Assembly (NCBI GenBank): GCA_025062195.1
Contig: JANXAS010000007.1
Coordinates: forward strand, 16,436-80,435
From: Armatimonadota bacterium
GTDB taxonomy: Bacteria; Armatimonadota; Fervidibacteria; Fervidibacterales; Thermosaccharophagaceae
Length of the DNA stretch: 64,000 nucleotides
Direction: 5' to 3'
Shown: one piece after another, positions 60,625 through 64,000 of the stretch
Numbering within the stretch: position 1 is the first letter of the stretch
How the letters are laid out: each line of letters starts with the position of its first letter
The notes under the pieces: model-generated
Databases searched by the model: none
What the model was told of the DNA's origin: nothing
What the model saw: the letters and a program-made list of their open reading frames with translations, nothing else
Translations under genes and position numbers: made by a program

Positions 60625-62133
60625 TTATTGTGCGCTTGAGCTCTCCGTATCAATCCCCTGCCGCTCGCGTGAAACCTCAATTGAGAGTTGCTGCAACCGC
60701 CTCAGGAAAGACGGCATACCTTCAAAACCTGTCTCAACAATCATTCCCTCACCGGGCTCAATCCTTATGTTCCGTATTCCGGCATCGTGGTCGCTGCCCC
60801 TCATCTTAAGAACCGCTATTGTCTTTCGCATGTGGTCGTGTATATTTCGCAATCTGAGGGCAAGTATGGCATCAACGACGACGGCTATCTCTGACTCAAT
60901 CAACTCTTGCTCTACTGTCGTTGGGCGAAGGTCAAATGTGAGCATAGATGTTATGTTGCGTAAGCGGAATAGCTGGCGCAACGCTGCAACATAGTCCCTG
61001 AATGTGGCTGGCTCCATTAAGCTCGGTTGAATATCCGAGAGGCTATCAACTACAGCCCTCCTGAATGGCTTGCCACTAACAAGGCTGTGTATATCCCAAA
61101 AAACCTTGTATGGGTCTAAGTCGCCGAGGCTGTAATGAAGAATTGTTAGCATGCCGCTTTCAACGAGCGGGCGCAAGTTCAATCCAATTGTCTCAGAAGT
61201 GCGCAACACTTGCTCTGGCGTCTCACGGATGATGACATACAGTCCCGGCTCGTTATTTTGTGCGCCGTAAGCTATGAACTGTCGGGCGAGCATTGATTTG
61301 CCGGCACCAACATCTCCAGCAAGCAACACACAAAAGCCCTCATATAGACCGCCGCCAAGCATCCTGTCAAGCCCCGGGACACCACTTCTTATCCTTGTGA
61401 GTTGTGGTATTTCCTCGCCAGCACCGTTGCTGGATATAAGGACAGGGTGGGGTGCCGGGTAAACCCTAATGCCCGTTGACTCAATAGCCAAGCTATGCCT
61501 CCCCGGAAGGAAAGCCTGCCCCCTCGCCTTAAGCACCTCTAAGAAGCGTCTCCTTTGGACTTTGTCCACTGGCTCAAGAGACAGCCTTATAACGGCGTCA
61601 ACTGTGTATTCTTCAAATGTGAATGATTGCTCAACCTGCTGGACCTCCTGTGTTAGGATGGTTGTCATCTCTCGCTGCCTGAGCATATTCAATAGACCGC
61701 TAACCATCTCCCTCAACTGAACTTCGTCGGTTGTAATGCGTTGGAAATGCGTTATGCTGTCAATGAGGACTCTTCTTATGTCCATTTCGGCAAGCGTCCT
61801 GTGGATGACACCGTCTGGGCTTTGAAGTTGCTTTTGGAACACATGCGGTGATGTAGCTATGATGTAAATCCTCTTCTGCTCAATGAGTGATTCAAAGTCC
61901 CAACCAAAGTGCCTTGCGTCGCGAAGCATTTGCTTCGGGAACTGCTCAAATGTGACTATAAGCCCCGGCTCGTTGTAATGTAGAGCACCAGCATAAATGA
62001 ATTGCAACCCAAATGTGGTTTTTCCGGTGCCCGGTGCACCCTGGACGAGTATGGTATCGCCACGCAATATGCCGCCCATGAGAACTTCATCAACACCAGG
62101 TATGCCGGTGTGCACAAACTCATCGCTTATCAT
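60625..62133 (-). CDS. Tandem KaiC-like ATPase
   Basis: A 502-residue protein with two RecA/KaiC domains. The first has HTGIPGVDEVLMGGILRGD and Walker A GAPGTGKT (32-39); the second has RSGVPGLDRMLGGGLYEG and Walker A GDVGAGKS (about 270). The first domain's catalytic region reads VTFEQFP, with one of the usual Glu pair changed; the second reads VIIRETPEQ. The phospho-site Ser-Thr pair of clock KaiC is absent, so circadian function is not implied. Such proteins often couple ATP hydrolysis to signalling. The start lies in an ATGA overlap with the upstream small gene, so they are translationally coupled. Confidence 0.87.
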   Translation of the reverse strand: MISDEFVHTGIPGVDEVLMGGILRGDTILVQGAPGTGKTTFGLQFIYAGALHYNEPGLIVTFEQFPKQMLRDARHFGWDFESLIEQKRIYIIATSPHVFQKQLQSPDGVIHRTLAEMDIRRVLIDSITHFQRITTDEVQLREMVSGLLNMLRQREMTTILTQEVQQVEQSFTFEEYTVDAVIRLSLEPVDKVQRRRFLEVLKARGQAFLPGRHSLAIESTGIRVYPAPHPVLISSNGAGEEIPQLTRIRSGVPGLDRMLGGGLYEGFCVLLAGDVGAGKSMLARQFIAYGAQNNEPGLYVIIRETPEQVLRTSETIGLNLRPLVESGMLTILHYSLGDLDPYKVFWDIHSLVSGKPFRRAVVDSLSDIQPSLMEPATFRDYVAALRQLFRLRNITSMLTFDLRPTTVEQELIESEIAVVVDAILALRLRNIHDHMRKTIAVLKMRGSDHDAGIRNIRIEPGEGMIVETGFEGMPSFLRRLQQLSIEVSRERQGIDTESSSAQ

Positions 62134-62612
62134 TGTTTTTTCGCCTCCCCACGCATTAGCTGCTTTAGGAAAGCATTTCGTCTCTCTTTGGATGAGAGCG
62201 TTGTTGAAACGAAATCCATCAATGCCCTTCTAACTTCGGGATCGTCGGCGAGAGCGTAAACGGCATCCTCACCCTCGCCATAGCGCCTTAGTATCATCGC
62301 CTCAACAAGCTCGTTTGCCGCCTGCTCAATTGCTTTTTGGTCTCTCCCAAGCCACATTGAAAGCCCCTTGGCGCTATCCATTGCCATCGGGTTTGAGTGG
62401 AAGAAAAGCAGAAGCTCCACTTTCACTATTGAGTTTGCTATTGAAGCCACTTGAGCCGTTGATATGTCTTTGCATGCGCTCACCTTTGCCCTGCCCCCAA
62501 AGCGGCTGCCACTTTGACAGCGCAATTCAACCTTCCGCCCACCCAATGGACTATAGTCAGCCTCACCAAGTTCCGTCAACACCCACCACTCGGTTATTAG
62601 ACAAGCCATCAT
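62130..62612 (-). CDS. Small putative winged-helix protein coupled to KaiC-like ATPase
   Basis: A protein of up to 160 residues. The last 100 residues (VKVELLLFFHSNPMAMDSAK; LGRDQKAIEQAANELVEAM; LRRYGEGEDAVYALADDPEV) have the helix pattern of a winged helix-turn-helix, with a final basic helix. The first 60 residues are poorly structured and may not be translated; the start is not fixed by a good ribosome binding site. The ATGA overlap with the next gene suggests that the two proteins act together, possibly as regulator and ATPase. The fold call is inference. Confidence 0.6.
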   Translation of the reverse strand: MMACLITEWWVLTELGEADYSPLGGRKVELRCQSGSRFGGRAKVSACKDISTAQVASIANSIVKVELLLFFHSNPMAMDSAKGLSMWLGRDQKAIEQAANELVEAMILRRYGEGEDAVYALADDPEVRRALMDFVSTTLSSKERRNAFLKQLMRGEAKKQ

Positions 62613-63176
62613 CAGCCGCTCAAAATTATGCTTGCCTTGGCGACAGTTTCACGCCGACCAAATTAAATTGAGTGAACTCCCCCCTATGTGTCCATCTGTT
62701 TCAGCGAATGAAAAAGATAAGCATAATGATGGCGTCTATCCAACGAACTTTTTGTCAGGTCAACACCCATTACTGAATTCGCTTTGAGGGCATAAGCATT
62801 TACCCATCACAAATTGTGCCGCTAATCAAAGTGCCATGACAACACGCCCATACAGGCAAGCAACAACATTGCGCCGTTTTATATGCCGCGTTAACAATAA
62901 ATGGATGACAGTGATCCCTAATTGCCAAAGACTGCGTATGGAAAAGTGACGAGAACCGTTTGTGATGCAAATGCCATCTCAACAACGAGCAAATTACCAG
63001 CAAATTCAATGTGGCGGCATGGGCGCATTAAATGCGCAAAAATTGCGGGTTGCTTTCTGCCCTTAATTTGCGTCGCTTAAGGTGCCTGCGCTATCAAAGC
63101 CCAATTTGGCATTGCTTAACATTGCTGTCAGGTTGCCATCAAACTGAGAGCTGTCATATGGGTTGGGCGATGCGCC
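62613..63176. other. Gene-free divergent spacer
   Basis: About 560 bases lie between two divergent genes and must hold both promoters. A GCGCATT/AATGCGC hairpin occurs at 63023-63037. I see no credible gene, tRNA or repeat copy otherwise. Confidence 0.5.
63023..63037. repeat. Hairpin GCGCATT/AATGCGC
   Basis: A perfect seven-base palindromic stem around one A, next to an A-run. Read on the minus strand (TTTTTGCGCATTTAATGCGCCC) it resembles the hairpin at 60325-60343. Confidence 0.5.
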
Positions 63177-64000
63177 ATGAGCGGCTTGAAAAGCTCGGAT
63201 GAAGCGCTGCGTGAGATAATTGAAAAGCTCGCAAAGCCCATACCTGTTGAGCGGAATATGGGCTACCGTGATTTGTCGGTTATAGGTGGCTTTGGACAGT
63301 ATATGAGGCTATGGGCAAACAGGGCACTTGAATTAGCCGTGCGTGAGGATGTAGCAGAAAGACTGCACCATCTTATTTCGCTGTTTGAGGGTTACGATGT
63401 CCTCAGCACTGTAGAGCGCCAAAGGAGAGTGAGCGAGGCAGAGCGAGTTGTAAGGGAATTGAACGCCTTGACTCAACCCACAATGCCACCGGATGTAAGT
63501 CGGACGGTGAAACCGGTAACACAAGTTGCAACTCATTCGGGACAAAATGTTGCCTGTGCATCAACGGCTAAAGCATCGGCGACTTTAGAGCGCACAAGTG
63601 ACATAACGAAATCTGATGAGGCAGCCGATAAGGATGTGTTTGAAAAGCCGGTGCGATACCTTCACGGTGTTGGACAAAAGCGCGCAGCGTTACTTAAGCG
63701 CATCGGCGTTGAGAAAGTCGGTGACTTGCTCACGCTCTTCCCAAGAAGGCATGAAGACAGGACACAGATAAAGACGATCTCACAGCTTGTCCCCGGAGAA
63801 AAGGAATGCATATTCGTCACAGTCACCGGCTACCCAAGGACGGAGAAGCGAAAGAATGTGATGATAACGAAAGTGCCTGTGGCAGACCATACCGGGAGTG
63901 CATTCTTGGTGTGGTTCAATCAACCGTTTCGTGAGACGCAAATTTTTCCACACATGAAGTTGTTCGTCTACGGCAAAGTGCAAAGGTTTATGCACAGCCT
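63177..64000 (+). CDS. recG: ATP-dependent DNA helicase RecG, N-terminal part
   Basis: The first 274 codons of RecG, which remodels stalled replication forks and Holliday junctions. The N-terminal helical extension (about residues 1-90: LREIIEKLAKPIPVERNMGY, WANRALELAVRED) is of the type found in Thermotoga-like RecG. A low-complexity linker follows, and the wedge domain begins with VRYLHGVGQKRAALLKRIGV, DLLTLFPRRHEDR and continues into the OB-like fold. Helicase motifs lie beyond the edge. The ATG at 63177 has no strong ribosome binding site, but no other in-frame start is close upstream. Confidence 0.9.
   Translation, partial: MSGLKSSDEALREIIEKLAKPIPVERNMGYRDLSVIGGFGQYMRLWANRALELAVREDVAERLHHLISLFEGYDVLSTVERQRRVSEAERVVRELNALTQPTMPPDVSRTVKPVTQVATHSGQNVACASTAKASATLERTSDITKSDEAADKDVFEKPVRYLHGVGQKRAALLKRIGVEKVGDLLTLFPRRHEDRTQIKTISQLVPGEKECIFVTVTGYPRTEKRKNVMITKVPVADHTGSAFLVWFNQPFRETQIFPHMKLFVYGKVQRFMHS

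Noticed and set aside
60625..62133. Circadian clock KaiC
   Set aside because: The Ser-Thr phosphorylation pair and kaiA/kaiB neighbours are absent; tandem KaiC-like ATPases are widespread outside clocks.

Overview
The window reads as chromosomal DNA of a moderately GC-rich, probably thermophilic, diderm bacterium. The mix of families (CsaB with a DUF5693-type protein, a DUF6785-like membrane protein, GHL10 and DUF4091 glycosidase-like proteins, many lipoproteins with carboxypeptidase-regulatory repeats) suggests an Armatimonadota/Fervidibacteria-like lineage. That placement is inference from gene content; no rRNA is present. An outer membrane is implied by an LptC/LptA-type protein and by a large predicted beta-barrel protein ending in Phe. 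Starts are often GTG or TTG and are typically preceded by GGGGTGA- or GGAGG-like ribosome binding sites; many starts were set from these.

Layout. 1-3.4 kb (minus): glycerate kinase (cut by the window edge) and a membrane-fused spermidine-synthase-like protein. 3.6-10.3 kb (plus): a small helical protein, a MEMO-family protein with an N-terminal extension, an alkaline-phosphatase-superfamily enzyme, an SGNH hydrolase and a secreted DUF4091-like protein. 10.3-25 kb (minus): a DUF6785-like membrane protein, then a cell-surface block: an LptC/OstA-like protein, four lipoproteins with carboxypeptidase-regulatory or PEGA repeats, a pseudo-metallopeptidase-like secreted protein and a 1179-residue putative outer-membrane barrel. 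25-30 kb (minus): archease, gyrA, dnaJ and grpE. 30.1-31.5 kb: a 1.4 kb gene-free island full of palindromic and tandem repeats. 31.5-34.6 kb (plus): a secreted calcineurin-type phosphoesterase and a radical SAM protein with a C-terminal HhH domain. 34.6-45.5 kb (minus): CsaB and its DUF5693 partner, a GH42-like secreted protein, a YprA/MrfA-type helicase coupled to tatC, a sugar-binding lipoprotein and a polyprenol-phosphate-mannose-synthase-like glycosyltransferase. 45.7-47.4 kb (plus): an unknown acidic protein and a Gfo/Idh/MocA oxidoreductase. 47.8-62.6 kb (minus): an orphan sensor kinase, a GHL10 glycosidase coupled to a polysaccharide deacetylase, a degenerate phosphoglycerate-mutase-fold protein, purC, thrC, hom, accB, tRNA-Met(CAT), a 52-residue protein, a short MscS-like protein, and a tandem KaiC-like ATPase coupled to a small putative winged-helix protein. 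63.2 kb to the end (plus): recG, cut by the edge.

How the genes fit together. hom and thrC make threonine from aspartate semialdehyde, but no classical homoserine kinase lies between them. The same minus-strand run carries a phosphoglycerate-mutase-fold protein of the kind proposed as an alternative homoserine kinase, yet its nucleophile region is eroded. grpE and dnaJ form a chaperone pair without dnaK nearby. CsaB implies pyruvylated cell-wall polymer, which in other diderms anchors the outer membrane through SLH domains; this fits the lipoprotein and barrel block at 13-25 kb.

The least explained material is (i) three copies of a roughly 170 bp MITE-like element with matching ends (about 10.3, 50.1 and 60.35 kb), (ii) the palindrome-rich island at 30.1-31.5 kb, where fixed cores or edges are paired with arms that differ between copies but remain self-complementary, and (iii) the 12.8-25 kb surface-protein block. 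No CRISPR array, prophage or complete insertion sequence was seen.
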